A stretch of 64,000 nucleotides of DNA from Parapontixanthobacter sp963736595 (GCA_963736595.1 CAVTPG010000011.1:124001-188000), one strand, 5' to 3'. Positions 49,636-57,878 are shown, counted from the stretch's first letter. Made by a program: numbers and translations. The notes: generated by a model not told the origin, from the letters alone.

Positions 49636-50421
49636 CTACATGGCTGAAATACCGCCATCCAGCTTGATTTCCGCGCCGGTCATAAACCGGCTTTCATCAC
49701 TGGCCAGATAGACGACCGCATTGGCAATATCGTCCGGCTCCCCCACAAATCTCAGCGGAATTTGCCGCGCCAGCTTTTCCAGCAGAACCGACTTATCCAG
49801 ATTGGCACTGAACGCCGTTCCGTCGAGGATCGGCGTGTCCACAAATGTCGGATGGACCGAATTGCAGCGGATGTTCATATTCTGCTTCGCGCAATGCAAA
49901 GCGACCGATTTGGTCAGCATCCACACCGCCGCTTTCGACGCATTGTAAGCGGGCATTTTATCGCTCGCAATCAGCCCGGCAATCGAACTAATATTGATGA
50001 TTGAGCCGGGCGCAGAATCGCGCATCAGCGGCAAGGCTTTTTGACAGCCGTGAAAGATCGAATCGACGTTGACGGAAAAGCATTTCTGCCAGTCGGAAAA
50101 TTCGCAGGTTTCGATATTCCCGGCAACGCCCATGCCTGCATTGTTCACCAGCACGCTTAACCCGCCCAGTTGCTCGCGCGCGGCCTCCACCGCCGCTTCC
50201 CAGGCGAGCGGGTCGGTCACATCGTGTTGAAATGAAAAAGCTGTGTCCGCGCCGCATTCCTCATTGATAAGATCCGCCGTTTCGGAGGCGCCATCGCCAT
50301 TGATGTCGGTGCACAGGACGCGCGCACCTTCGCGAGCCAGCAGCGTGCAATGAGCGCGGCCCAGCCCTTGCGCAGCGCCTGTCACCAGCGCCAGTTTGCC
50401 TGCAACGCGTCCTGCCATCAT
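49636..50421 (-). CDS. Short-chain dehydrogenase/reductase
   Basis: 261 residues. Cofactor motif LALVTGAAQGLGRAHCTLL (TGxxxGxG), VNNAGMGVAG, catalytic Ser in NISSIAG, Tyr-x3-Lys in MPAYNASKAAVWM, and C-terminal VYLASDESRFMTGAEIKLDGG. Asp after the second beta strand (CTDINGDG) suggests NAD rather than NADP. Classical SDR of the 3-hydroxysteroid/cyclohexanol dehydrogenase type; substrate unknown. Start MMAGRVAGKLALVT overlaps the Nudix stop by four bases. Confidence 0.9.
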   Translation of the reverse strand: MMAGRVAGKLALVTGAAQGLGRAHCTLLAREGARVLCTDINGDGASETADLINEECGADTAFSFQHDVTDPLAWEAAVEAAREQLGGLSVLVNNAGMGVAGNIETCEFSDWQKCFSVNVDSIFHGCQKALPLMRDSAPGSIINISSIAGLIASDKMPAYNASKAAVWMLTKSVALHCAKQNMNIRCNSVHPTFVDTPILDGTAFSANLDKSVLLEKLARQIPLRFVGEPDDIANAVVYLASDESRFMTGAEIKLDGGISAM

Positions 50422-50993
50422 GTCTCTCCTGTAAAGTCGCTTGCCAGCAAAATTGCCAGCCGCACATCGACCGCATGGCCCGCTTTGCGCCATTCGCCAA
50501 CGAAGTCGCGCAAATCATCGAGCGCGATCCGGTGAACGGTGATGTCTTCATTGTCGATACCGCCGCCGGCCCCGACCTTGGTCAGGCCGTGCGCGCGCAA
50601 TAGCGTGAAGCCTTCGCTGACCATACCGGGCGAGGAATAGAACAGGCCCAGATTTTCGAACCGCTCCGCGCGGTAGCCGGTTTCTTCTTCCAGCTCGCGC
50701 GCTGCGGCCACTTCGGCGGTTTCATCCGGCTCGCCATCATCGTCCCCGATCAGGCCGGCGGGAATTTCCAGCGACAAGGCATTAAGGGCCATTCGATATT
50801 GCGAGACGAGCAGGACATGACCATCCTCGATCGCGATAATCGCTGCTGCGCGAATGCCGCGCGCACGGCCCGCATATTCCCAGCGCCCGCGCCGCTTCAT
50901 GGTCATGAACTTGCCTTGCCACAGCATTTCTTCGGGCTGGTCGATATCGGGATCGCTGCCGCGCGTTCCGGCAGGCGGAATATCGAACCGCAT
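50418..50993 (-). CDS. Nudix hydrolase (ADP-ribose pyrophosphatase-like)
   Basis: 191 residues. The Nudix box spans GLIGDDDGEPDETAEVAAARELEEETGY (split as G...ETAEVAAARELEEETGY); preceding it is HVLLVSQYRMALNALSLEIPAG, typical for ADP-ribose or nucleoside-diphosphate-sugar pyrophosphatases, and it is followed by LGLFYSSPGMVSEGFTL. It would hydrolyse a nucleoside diphosphate linked to a sugar in the cytoplasm. Start and stop both overlap neighbours by four bases (ATGA), inside the LemA-TPM string. Confidence 0.9.
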   Translation of the reverse strand: MRFDIPPAGTRGSDPDIDQPEEMLWQGKFMTMKRRGRWEYAGRARGIRAAAIIAIEDGHVLLVSQYRMALNALSLEIPAGLIGDDDGEPDETAEVAAARELEEETGYRAERFENLGLFYSSPGMVSEGFTLLRAHGLTKVGAGGGIDNEDITVHRIALDDLRDFVGEWRKAGHAVDVRLAILLASDFTGET

Positions 50994-51667
50994 CAGACTT
51001 CGATCAGCCTGTCAGGCAATTCGTTCTGATCGTCTTCGGCGCGCGGGAAATGTTCGGACAGGACTTTGCCGACATCGCGAATGCCTGCGGCCATGCCCTC
51101 GGCCACATTGCCCTGCTTTATCTCGACCAGCATATCGGCCATCGCCTCGCCCCACACATCGGCACTGACCAGCTCGGCAATCGGTTCATCGGCCACGATC
51201 TCGGCGCGGTGTTCGCGCATGGACAGGTAGATAAGGATGCCGGTGCGGCCATGCGTGCGGCGTTCTGCGCCGACTTTGAAATGGGCGATGGCGCGCTCAT
51301 GCACGCGCATGGTTTTAACAGCGCCGGGGATCAGGAAATATTTGACCGGCCGCCAGAGCTGGATGGCCCAGACGCCAAGGAATTTTGCGAGGCCCAGCGC
51401 GATGATGACGGTGAGAATTTCGCCGCGTGTCCAGTCGGTCGCCCAGCCGCCACGCAGCAAGTCCAGCTTGTCGAGAAAGAAATCGGGCCAGACCGCAAAC
51501 AGGCTCATCGCGGTAAATGCGGCCGCAATAGCCCATAAGAGCGCGACATCGGTATATCCGTCCGAGCGTTCGGCCAGCACGGTCAGGATCTCGCCGCTGG
51601 TCGTCAATTCGGCCTCGGCCACAGCGTGCGAAACGATGTCGTGATCAGCTTTGCTTAAATAGCGCAT
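50993..51667 (-). CDS. TPM-domain membrane protein
   Basis: 224 residues. An N-terminal TPM-like region (DHDIVSHAVAEAELTTSGEILTVLAERS) is interrupted by two or three membrane helices (LLWAIAAAFTAMSLFAVW; LTVIIALGLAKFLGVWAIQL), then the remaining TPM part ERRTHGRTGILIYLSMREHRAEIVADEPI and EAMADMLVEIKQGNVAEGM. The family is common with a secreted TPM partner and LemA. Inner-membrane, function unknown; may take part in membrane protein turnover or repair. The stop overlaps the Nudix start. Confidence 0.82.
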   Translation of the reverse strand: MRYLSKADHDIVSHAVAEAELTTSGEILTVLAERSDGYTDVALLWAIAAAFTAMSLFAVWPDFFLDKLDLLRGGWATDWTRGEILTVIIALGLAKFLGVWAIQLWRPVKYFLIPGAVKTMRVHERAIAHFKVGAERRTHGRTGILIYLSMREHRAEIVADEPIAELVSADVWGEAMADMLVEIKQGNVAEGMAAGIRDVGKVLSEHFPRAEDDQNELPDRLIEV

Positions 51668-51670
51668 ATC

Positions 51671-52504
51671 TTACCAGCCGCCTGAGGCGCCGCCGCCTCC
51701 AAAACTGCCGCCGCCGCCGGAAAATCCGCCGAAGCCTCCGCCCCCGCCGCCAAAGCCGCCACCACCGAAGCCGCCGCCTCCACCATCAGACATTCCGCGC
51801 GCAATGGCTTTGCCCGCTTCCCACAGGATGATGTCGCCGACCGCGCCGCCCATACCGCCACGCCGGTAGCGTCTGCGCCGTCCGCCGCGCAGCATCGGCA
51901 GGATGAAAAAGAAGAAGATGAAGGCGAGCCACACTAGCCCGCCGATGGGGAAACCGCCTTCGCCCGAACGCTCTGCCTGTGCGGCTTGCGCGACTTGCGC
52001 GGCTTCTTCGGGTGGCAATTGAAGTTGCGTGATGACGCGGTCGGCTCCGGCCACAATGCCGCCTTGAAAGTCGTCTTGCTTAAAAGCTGGCAGGATGTCC
52101 CGCTCGACATATTCATAAGCCAGCCCGTCGGGGATGATCCCTTCAAGGCCATAGCCGACTTCGATCCTGACTTTGCGTTCATTCGGCGCGACCAGCAGGA
52201 TGATGCCGTCATCATTTTCGCCATCGCCCAGCGCCCATTCGCGCCCCAGCCGGTAGCCATAATCGGAAATCTCGTAGCCTTCGAGGCTGTTCACCGTCGC
52301 GACGACGAATTGCCGCTGATTGCGCTGCTCGAATTCGCGCAATTTCAGCTCCAGCGCCGCTTCGGTTTGCGGATCGAGTAAATCGGCCTGATCGACGACC
52401 GGCGAATTGTTCAGCGCCGGAAATGTCTGCGCGGCAAGCGGGGCTGCGCCAACCCACAGGGTCAGCGCAACCAGTAACAAACCTGCAAAGCGGAAGGCGT
52501 TCAC
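51671..52504 (-). CDS. Secreted TPM-domain protein with Gly-rich tail
   Basis: 277 residues. Signal peptide (LLLVALTLWVGAAPLAAQ), TPM phosphatase-like domain (VVDQADLLDPQTEAALELKLREFE; FVVATVNSLEGYEISDYGYRLGREWALG; DDGIILLVAPNERKVRIEVGYG), one membrane helix (LVWLAFIFFFFILPML) and a long Gly/Phe tail of about 40 residues made of GGGGFGGGG-type units. It is exported and anchored, with the TPM domain in the periplasm. Such proteins usually pair with LemA; indeed its ATG overlaps the LemA stop by four bases. Confidence 0.9.
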   Translation of the reverse strand: MNAFRFAGLLLVALTLWVGAAPLAAQTFPALNNSPVVDQADLLDPQTEAALELKLREFEQRNQRQFVVATVNSLEGYEISDYGYRLGREWALGDGENDDGIILLVAPNERKVRIEVGYGLEGIIPDGLAYEYVERDILPAFKQDDFQGGIVAGADRVITQLQLPPEEAAQVAQAAQAERSGEGGFPIGGLVWLAFIFFFFILPMLRGGRRRRYRRGGMGGAVGDIILWEAGKAIARGMSDGGGGGFGGGGFGGGGGGFGGFSGGGGSFGGGGASGGW

Positions 52505-53109
52505 TCTTGGCGCATATCCAGTGTCGGAGCGATTTCAGCACCTTCGCTGGCGGCTTCGTATGGGACCATCGGTTCCGCGCCGTGGATGATATTGGCGCCG
52601 ATCGCATCGGGGAAGGTGCGGATCGTCGTGTTATATTGCCGCACAGCTTCGTTATAGTCGCGGATCGCAACCCGGATGCGATTTTCGCTGCCTTCCATCT
52701 GCACCATGAAGCGCCCGAAATTCTCCTGGCTGCGCAATTCTGGATAGCGTTCGACCGATACCAGCAAACGGCTCAAAGCGCCGCCAAGTTGGCTCTGCGC
52801 TTGCTGAAATGCGGCGACTTTGGCCGGATCGTTCAAGTCCGCTGCGTCGAGATCGATTTCAGGACGTGTGGCCGACGCGCGCGCCTCGATCACTTCGGTC
52901 AGTGTACCGCGTTCTTCCTCGGCGCTGCTCAGCACGATTTCCTGCAAATTCGGGATGAGATTGGCGCGTTCCTGAAAAGCCGCTTCGACATCGGCCCATT
53001 TTGCGTTGGCCGCTTCTTCGGCAGTCGGCACGGAATTCAGCCCGCAAGAGGCCAGTGTCAGCGATGCCGCAGCAACTACGCAGGCGCGGCGAATGGATGT
53101 GATCGTCAT
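52501..53109 (-). CDS. lemA: LemA family lipoprotein
   Basis: 202 residues. Lipoprotein signal (CVVAAASLTLASC) and then the LemA four-helix domain: VEAAFQERANLIPNLQEIVLSS, EARASATRPEID, FQQAQSQLGGALSRLLVSVERYPELRSQENF and VRQYNTTIRTFP. LemA proteins are envelope-anchored helical bundles with unknown biochemical role, often next to TPM proteins. It begins a five-gene minus-strand string, each overlapping the next by four bases or spaced by 3 (LemA, TPM, TPM, Nudix, SDR). Divergent from mscL. Confidence 0.92.
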   Translation of the reverse strand: MTITSIRRACVVAAASLTLASCGLNSVPTAEEAANAKWADVEAAFQERANLIPNLQEIVLSSAEEERGTLTEVIEARASATRPEIDLDAADLNDPAKVAAFQQAQSQLGGALSRLLVSVERYPELRSQENFGRFMVQMEGSENRIRVAIRDYNEAVRQYNTTIRTFPDAIGANIIHGAEPMVPYEAASEGAEIAPTLDMRQE

Positions 53110-53262
53110 GAAGTAATACCCCTTGTCCCAAGCGTCATAGCGGACGCATCTGTGTTATTAACATAGCGCACCGGTCGGACAATACAAGCCGAACCGGCAC
53201 TCTTGGCTTGCTCGACAAACAATGCCAGAGACCGTTCCAGATTATCGCAAAGAGGGACATCC

Positions 53263-53700
53263 ATGCTGTCGGATTTCAAAGAATTTATCGCCAAGGGCAA
53301 CGTCATCGATCTGGCCGTTGCGGTCATAATCGGAGCCGCTTTTGCCACCATTGTGGCGTCGCTGACAGACGAGATCATTATGCCAATTATCGGAGCAATT
53401 TTCGGCGGGGCGGACTTCTCCAACTATTTCATTTTGCTCGGCACACCAGCAGGCTATGACGGATCGACCAGCGATTATGCAGCCTTGAAAGAAGCGGGTG
53501 CGGCCATGATCGGGTATGGCGCGTTCATCACCGCGATTATCAATTTTCTGATCCTGGCGTTCATCATTTTCCTGCTCGTCCGCTATGCCAAGCGCGCGAT
53601 GGCGGAATTCGAGGATAATGCGGCTGAGGATGATGCAGGCCCAAGTCAGACGGATTTGCTGATCGAAATCCGCGACGAGCTGAAAAAACGCCCGCTTTAG
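53263..53700 (+). CDS. mscL: Large-conductance mechanosensitive channel
   Basis: 145 residues. It starts MLSDFKEFIAKGNVIDLAVA, the MscL amphipathic helix and first pore helix, with VIIGAAFATIVASLTDEIIMPIIG and the second helix FITAIINFLILAFIIFLLVRYA, then the C-terminal bundle SQTDLLIEIRDELKK. It opens on membrane tension to release solutes during osmotic down-shock. The start at 53263 follows AAAGAGGGAC; a 20-residue upstream extension was rejected. A small AGCGGC-ATT-GCCGCT hairpin at 53701-53715 follows the stop. Confidence 0.95.
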   Translation: MLSDFKEFIAKGNVIDLAVAVIIGAAFATIVASLTDEIIMPIIGAIFGGADFSNYFILLGTPAGYDGSTSDYAALKEAGAAMIGYGAFITAIINFLILAFIIFLLVRYAKRAMAEFEDNAAEDDAGPSQTDLLIEIRDELKKRPL

Positions 53701-53720
53701 AGCGGCATTGCCGCTTTCAC

Positions 53721-53748
53721 TTCACATTAAGGCGCAGGCGCTTATATA
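53721..53748 (+). promoter_or_regulatory. Probable sigma-70 promoter of the tmRNA
   Basis: A -35-like TTCACA at 53721-53726 and a -10-like TATATA at 53743-53748, with a 16-base spacer. They sit a few bases upstream of the acceptor piece of the tmRNA and after the mscL hairpin. The AT-rich -10 stands out in GC-rich surroundings. Confidence 0.55.
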
Positions 53749-53750
53749 GG

Positions 53751-54092
53751 GCGTGTCGGCTTCGGCCGAATATGGCGATAAATTGCGGTGTGCAATAGAC
53801 ACAACGGACCCGGGGGCAGTACCCGGCGGCTCCACCAAAATCGGCGCGTTTGCGGCGATCCTGACGGGGCCGAACTAGGATCGACGTGTGTTGAAAAGCA
53901 TCGTTTTTGCCCGGGCTGAGTAACCCGTTTAAGGCTCATCTTTACAAGTGCAAACGATAATGAAGCACTCGCTATTGCAGCGTAATTGAGGCCCTCACGG
54001 GCTGATTTTACAAAGCTAATGCGCGGTTGGACCCACCGGGCAACAGAAGGGATACCGGGGCTCCGGGGGTAGCTAGCAACAGAAACCCCCAC
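53751..54092 (+). ncRNA. ssrA: Two-piece (circularly permuted) tmRNA
   Basis: The acceptor piece comes first and ends GGCTCCACCA at 53837, after a T-arm-like CCGGG-GGCAGTA-CCCGG. A spacer of about 28 bases follows, then the coding piece starts GGGGCCGAACTAGGATCGACG at 53866. GGGGCCG pairs with CGGCTCC to give the seven-base acceptor stem (one G-U). The tag frame at 53950-53985 reads GCA AAC GAT AAT GAA GCA CTC GCT ATT GCA GCG TAA, that is ANDNEALAIAA. The acceptor-first order is the permuted alphaproteobacterial form; the two pieces are cut apart after transcription. The 3' end, with GGGGGT/AACCCCC pairing before TTAATTTT, is approximate. It rescues stalled ribosomes and tags the products. 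Confidence 0.93.
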
Positions 54093-54252
54093 TTAATTTT
54101 CCGCTGAGATTTGAACATCAATTAGATTAGCGATTTCGTTGCTGGTTCGCGAGCTCTTGCGTGGCCAACAACGGCAATTCAAATTGTTATGCTTAACTTT
54201 TGTATATTTTCTGGTTAATATAATTGTAGCAAGTCGCTGTCATTCAATTTTC

Positions 54253-56043
54253 ATGAAAAAAAATCATATTATGCGGTCCGAGGTAAATGCTCGTGAGCCA
54301 ATCTCCTCGCCCTCTATCGTCTATATGCTGACTATCGCAGTCCTGGTGGGCGGCGGTTTCTGGATCGGGCTTAATCAAGGCCCTTTGGCGTATCTCCTGA
54401 CCGTGGGGGTAATTTTGCTGACCATAATTGGTCGAGAAATCACATCTGCGCAGCGTGTCGATGCCAAGATCAGCTACGCGCTGGAGGAATTGAACGAAAA
54501 AAACCGAATGTTGCGCATGACCGAAGCGACCGCTCATGTCGGGCATTGGCGGCTGGATTTGTCCGATGACACCGTCTTTTGGTCCGACGAAACCTTTGCC
54601 ATTCACGGTTTGCCAGTCGGCGATGTGCCGCCATTGCATGAAGCTATCGACCTTTTCCATGAAGAAGATCGGGAGATCGTCGCCAACGCCGTTGAGACCG
54701 CTCGCAAATCCGGCAAGCCATATAGTTTCCGCGCGCGGCTCGTTCGCCCAGATGGCAGTGTGCGCGACACCGAAGCGGTCGCGCAAATCGAATTTGGCCC
54801 CGATAACAAGCCAGTGGCAATGTTCGGTGTCTTGGCGGACCGGACCGAAGAAGTGGCTTTGCGCAAGGCCCTGACCAGCGCGCGCGACGAAGCGCACGCA
54901 GCAGTTGGAGCGAAGGGCAACTTTCTTGCCAAGATGAGCCATGAAATTCGCACTCCGATGAACGGCGTCATCGGTTTTGCCGACTTGCTGCTTAATAGCG
55001 AATTGACTCAAGTTCAGCGGCGTCACGCCGAGCTGATTGCGGAATCCGGACGGTCGCTGACGCTGCTCCTCAATGACATTCTGGATTTGTCGAAAATCGA
55101 TGCAGGCGAACTTGCAATAAATGAGGATGCTATTGATCTACATCATTTGGCGCATCAGTGCATTAGGCTAGTCGAGCCGCAAGCACGCGAAAAAGCCATC
55201 CACCTCGAGTTGACTATCGCACCTGATGTTCCGCGCAACATCTTGGCTGACCCGTTGCGTTTACGCCAGGTGCTGGGCAACCTTTTGTCCAATGCAGTCA
55301 AATTCACTGACAGGGGGTTTGTCGAATTACAGATCGAATGTGACGCGGATACGATTGCCATCCGCGTCAAAGATAGCGGTATCGGTATTGAACCGGACCG
55401 CCTTGAAAGCGTGTTTAACGCCTTCACGCAAGCCGATGACAGCATTGCAGCGGCACGCGGTGGCACAGGATTGGGCCTTACCATTAGTCGTCAGCTTGCC
55501 ACAAAGATGAGCGGGGAACTTACAGCGACCAGCGAGTTTGGCAAAGGCAGCGAGTTTTCTTTACGTTTGCCATTGAAGCAAGCGGCACCCGCACAGGATG
55601 ATCTGCGCGATAAAAGCGAGCTTTCGGGGCCGGAATCAGGCACTGGTCATCGCGTCTTGTTGGCAGAAGACTATGACATCAATCAGATGCTGGTCAGCGC
55701 GATGGCAGAGCAATGTAATATGGAGTTGGACATCGCAGGGGATGGCGCGGAAGCGGTTCGTCTTGTCATGCAGGCAGCAGAACAGGGCTTACCATACGAT
55801 CTGCTTCTGATGGATATGCAAATGCCGATCATGGACGGTATTGAGGCTACGCGTAAAATACGAAATTTGGGCTATACGCCAGACGAATTACCAATCGTGG
55901 CACTGACTGCGAATGCGTATCCTGACGATATAGCCAGTTGTTTTAACGCCGGAATGCAAGCGCATTTGGCAAAACCAGTTACTTTGCAAGCGTTCAGTCA
56001 GGAAACGCGCCGTTGGTTACCGAAGCGGGCGCGCGCGGCTTAG
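54253..56043 (+). CDS. Hybrid sensor histidine kinase with receiver domain
   Basis: 596 residues. Two N-terminal membrane helices (VYMLTIAVLVGGGFWIGL; AYLLTVGVILLTIIG), a short coiled coil, a PAS domain (VGHWRLDLSDDTVFWSDETFAIHGLP), HisKA with the phospho-His in KMSHEIRTPMNGVIGF (His230 from this start), HATPase with LGNLLSNAVKFTDRG and GIGIEPDRLESVFNAF, GGTGLGLTISRQL, and a C-terminal receiver with Asp521 in LLLMDMQMPIMDG and Lys in AHLAKPV. It senses an unknown signal and relays phosphate to its own receiver. ATG 54253 was chosen; a start at 54139 adds 38 residues including a hydrophobic stretch. No partner HPt is adjacent. Confidence 0.88.
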   Translation: MKKNHIMRSEVNAREPISSPSIVYMLTIAVLVGGGFWIGLNQGPLAYLLTVGVILLTIIGREITSAQRVDAKISYALEELNEKNRMLRMTEATAHVGHWRLDLSDDTVFWSDETFAIHGLPVGDVPPLHEAIDLFHEEDREIVANAVETARKSGKPYSFRARLVRPDGSVRDTEAVAQIEFGPDNKPVAMFGVLADRTEEVALRKALTSARDEAHAAVGAKGNFLAKMSHEIRTPMNGVIGFADLLLNSELTQVQRRHAELIAESGRSLTLLLNDILDLSKIDAGELAINEDAIDLHHLAHQCIRLVEPQAREKAIHLELTIAPDVPRNILADPLRLRQVLGNLLSNAVKFTDRGFVELQIECDADTIAIRVKDSGIGIEPDRLESVFNAFTQADDSIAAARGGTGLGLTISRQLATKMSGELTATSEFGKGSEFSLRLPLKQAAPAQDDLRDKSELSGPESGTGHRVLLAEDYDINQMLVSAMAEQCNMELDIAGDGAEAVRLVMQAAEQGLPYDLLLMDMQMPIMDGIEATRKIRNLGYTPDELPIVALTANAYPDDIASCFNAGMQAHLAKPVTLQAFSQETRRWLPKRARAA

Positions 56044-56105
56044 ATTTGGGGTGGCTTTGGTTTTGGCGCGGGTTAGGTTTGGCGGGGCTTAGGTCTGGGG
56101 CGGCC
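56040..56105. repeat. Degenerate 16-base G/T-rich tandem repeat
   Basis: Four units in a row, starting inside the kinase stop codon: TTAGATTTGGGGTGGC, TTTGGTTTTGGCGCGGG, TTAGGTTTGGCGGGGC and TTAGGTCTGGGGCGGCC. The plus strand is almost free of A and C for about 60 bases and has many GG/GGGG runs, so a G-quadruplex could form. GATTTGG near 56042 can pair with CCTAAATC near 56104, possibly making a shared terminator with the convergent small gene. Confidence 0.6.
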
Positions 56106-56387
56106 TAAATCTGACGTGCATTGTCGGACAGGCTTGCTTGCTCGGCAAGTTGTAATTCGGCCACTTTCCGCTCCGCCTGCTCATATTTCAGGCAATCGAG
56201 GATCTTTGCGCCTGCCAAGAACACCGCACCCGAACAGGCGGCCAACAATAGCCAGCCGCCAAAGCCGGGATATTCGTCCAGATAATGCATCCCGCGCGAC
56301 ATCGCACCAAGGGCAAGCGCATATATAATCAGAAACGCTTCGAAACCGCGTTTTGATTACAAACAGCCTGCCGATTTTGCGTAACAT
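56105..56387 (-). pseudogene. Small membrane protein of about 93 residues, frameshifted
   Basis: Frame 1 starts MLRKIGRLFVIKTRF; skipping one C (minus strand) at 56342 continues into EAFLIIYALALGAMSRGMHY and LDEYPGFGGWLLLAACSGAV, FLAGAKILDCLKYEQ, a two-helix inner-membrane protein with a cytoplasmic charged tail. The repaired sequence reads smoothly with hydrophobic segments continuous across the junction, which supports one single inserted base. I believe related proteins occur in Erythrobacteraceae, but function is unknown. Convergent with the histidine kinase. Confidence 0.65.
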
Positions 56388-56507
56388 TCGCGCTCCTTAA
56401 CGATTAACCTGTCGACTCGGAATCTGCCGTAAAGTTCCGCGCAGACACACTATTATTGGTTAATCGATACGCCCACTTTAGGCGCACGAACAATCGTGTC
56501 CAGCGCG

Positions 56508-57758
56508 TTAACCTAACTCTACAAGGGATAAGGTTTGCAGCAAGGCTTGGCGTGCCTCGATAACTTTCCGCGCCAGCGCCTCGTCGCCAATTTCATCCGG
56601 CGCGATCTGTTCGGGCCAATGCTGCGTGACGACCGCTTCGATGGCGTTCGCTTTCGCCTCATCCAGCAAAAAGCGCGCATCGACCGTAGCGGGGTCGGCC
56701 ACCACGCGCAGGCGCAAACACGCAGGGCCGCCGCCATTGGCCATGCTTTGCCGGACATCGACCGGAATGACTTTGCGGATCGGCCCGTTGCCGGCCAGCA
56801 TCCCCTCCAGCCAGCTCCACACAGGCGCGCTTTCCTGACATTCCAGCGGCACGATCAGCGCCATGCCGCCGCCATCGGGCAGGCTGACAAGCTGCGCGTT
56901 GAACAGATAAGTTTTGATCGCTTCGGCCAAAGTGACTGCATCGGATGGCACTTCGACCACTTCGAGCGCGGGAAATGCCGAGCGGATGGCGGCATAGGTA
57001 CCCTGCTGATCAGCAAAGGCCTCGGCGTGGGTGAACAACACACGCTCATTCGCGACCGAGACGACATCATTGTGGAAGGCTCCTGCTGCGATGGCAGCGG
57101 GGTTCTGCTCGATAAATACGCAGGCTTGCGGGTCGAGACCGTGTTTGCGAGCGACCACACGGCTGGCTTGCTCATGCTGGCGCGCGGGAAATTTGCCGCC
57201 GGTTTTGCCATACACAAACACTTCGACGCCGGGTGCATCGTGGCTGTCGCACAGGCGCATATGATTGGCCGCGCCTTCATCGCCAAAGGTCGGCGGGACT
57301 GCGTCATGGATGGCAAAGTGGCGCTCGTCGGCAAAGGCCAGTGCCAATTGCCGCTTGGTTTCCGGCCATTCCTGTGCGCGGTGCAACATTGTGACGAGGT
57401 TGGCGGGCGTCAGATGGCAGCGTCCATCTCCGGTATCGGGCGCGGGTGAGACGGTCGCGGCATTGGCAGTCCACATCGAACTGGCCGACCACGCCGCGGC
57501 GCGTAAAGCGCGATCCATCGTATCATTTGCGCCAAGCTGATCGAGCAGTGCGGAACTGGGGCGAAGCAGCGGCAGCAGGAACCCTTGCGCCAGCCCAAGC
57601 GCCATATTGCCGCGCATCTTGGCCAGTCCTTGCAGTGCCGCTGCGCGCGGATACGAGGTTTTCCCGGCATGATTGGCGCTGGCGATATTGCCGAGGCTGA
57701 GGCCGGCATAATTGTGGCTTGGGCCGATCAGACCATCGAAATTGATTTCTTGCAGCAT
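56508..57758 (-). CDS. astB: N-succinylarginine dihydrolase
   Basis: 416 residues, near the usual 440. It begins INFDGLIGPSHNYAGLSLGNIAS, the diagnostic start of AstB, with WTANAATVSPAPDTGDGRCHLTPANL, HAEAFADQQG and NGGGPACLRLRVV, which holds the catalytic Cys. It hydrolyses N-succinylarginine to N-succinylornithine, CO2 and ammonia in the arginine succinyltransferase pathway. It is the third gene of a minus-strand set after an M20 peptidase and astA, separated from astA by a REP-like element of about 100 bases. Confidence 0.95.
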   Translation of the reverse strand: MLQEINFDGLIGPSHNYAGLSLGNIASANHAGKTSYPRAAALQGLAKMRGNMALGLAQGFLLPLLRPSSALLDQLGANDTMDRALRAAAWSASSMWTANAATVSPAPDTGDGRCHLTPANLVTMLHRAQEWPETKRQLALAFADERHFAIHDAVPPTFGDEGAANHMRLCDSHDAPGVEVFVYGKTGGKFPARQHEQASRVVARKHGLDPQACVFIEQNPAAIAAGAFHNDVVSVANERVLFTHAEAFADQQGTYAAIRSAFPALEVVEVPSDAVTLAEAIKTYLFNAQLVSLPDGGGMALIVPLECQESAPVWSWLEGMLAGNGPIRKVIPVDVRQSMANGGGPACLRLRVVADPATVDARFLLDEAKANAIEAVVTQHWPEQIAPDEIGDEALARKVIEARQALLQTLSLVELG

Positions 57759-57771
57759 TGGCTCTCTATTC

Positions 57772-57867
57772 CGTCATTGCGAGGAGCGGCAGGCGACGCG
57801 GCAATCCACGGCATTGCTTAAAATCGCTCATGCATCGCGTCGCTTTGTTTGATTTGCCCGCGATAAC
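57772..57867. repeat. REP-like palindromic element between astB and astA
   Basis: CGTCATTGCGAGGAGCGGC then GGCGACGCGGCAATCCACGGC at the left, and a degenerate mirror GCATCGCGTCGCTTTG, GATTTGCCCGCGATAACG at the right. GTCATTGCGAGGAGCG...GACGCGGCAATCCA is a dispersed intergenic repeat core seen in many bacteria. The two arms can fold into a long imperfect hairpin. It sits in the 120-base gap within the ast transcript and may act on mRNA stability. Confidence 0.75.
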
Positions 57868-57878
57868 GAAGCGCCGCC

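Noticed and set aside
53742..54092. 116-residue minus-strand open frame over the tmRNA region
   Set aside because: It is antisense to a structured RNA whose stem pairing, CCA end and tag are all visible.
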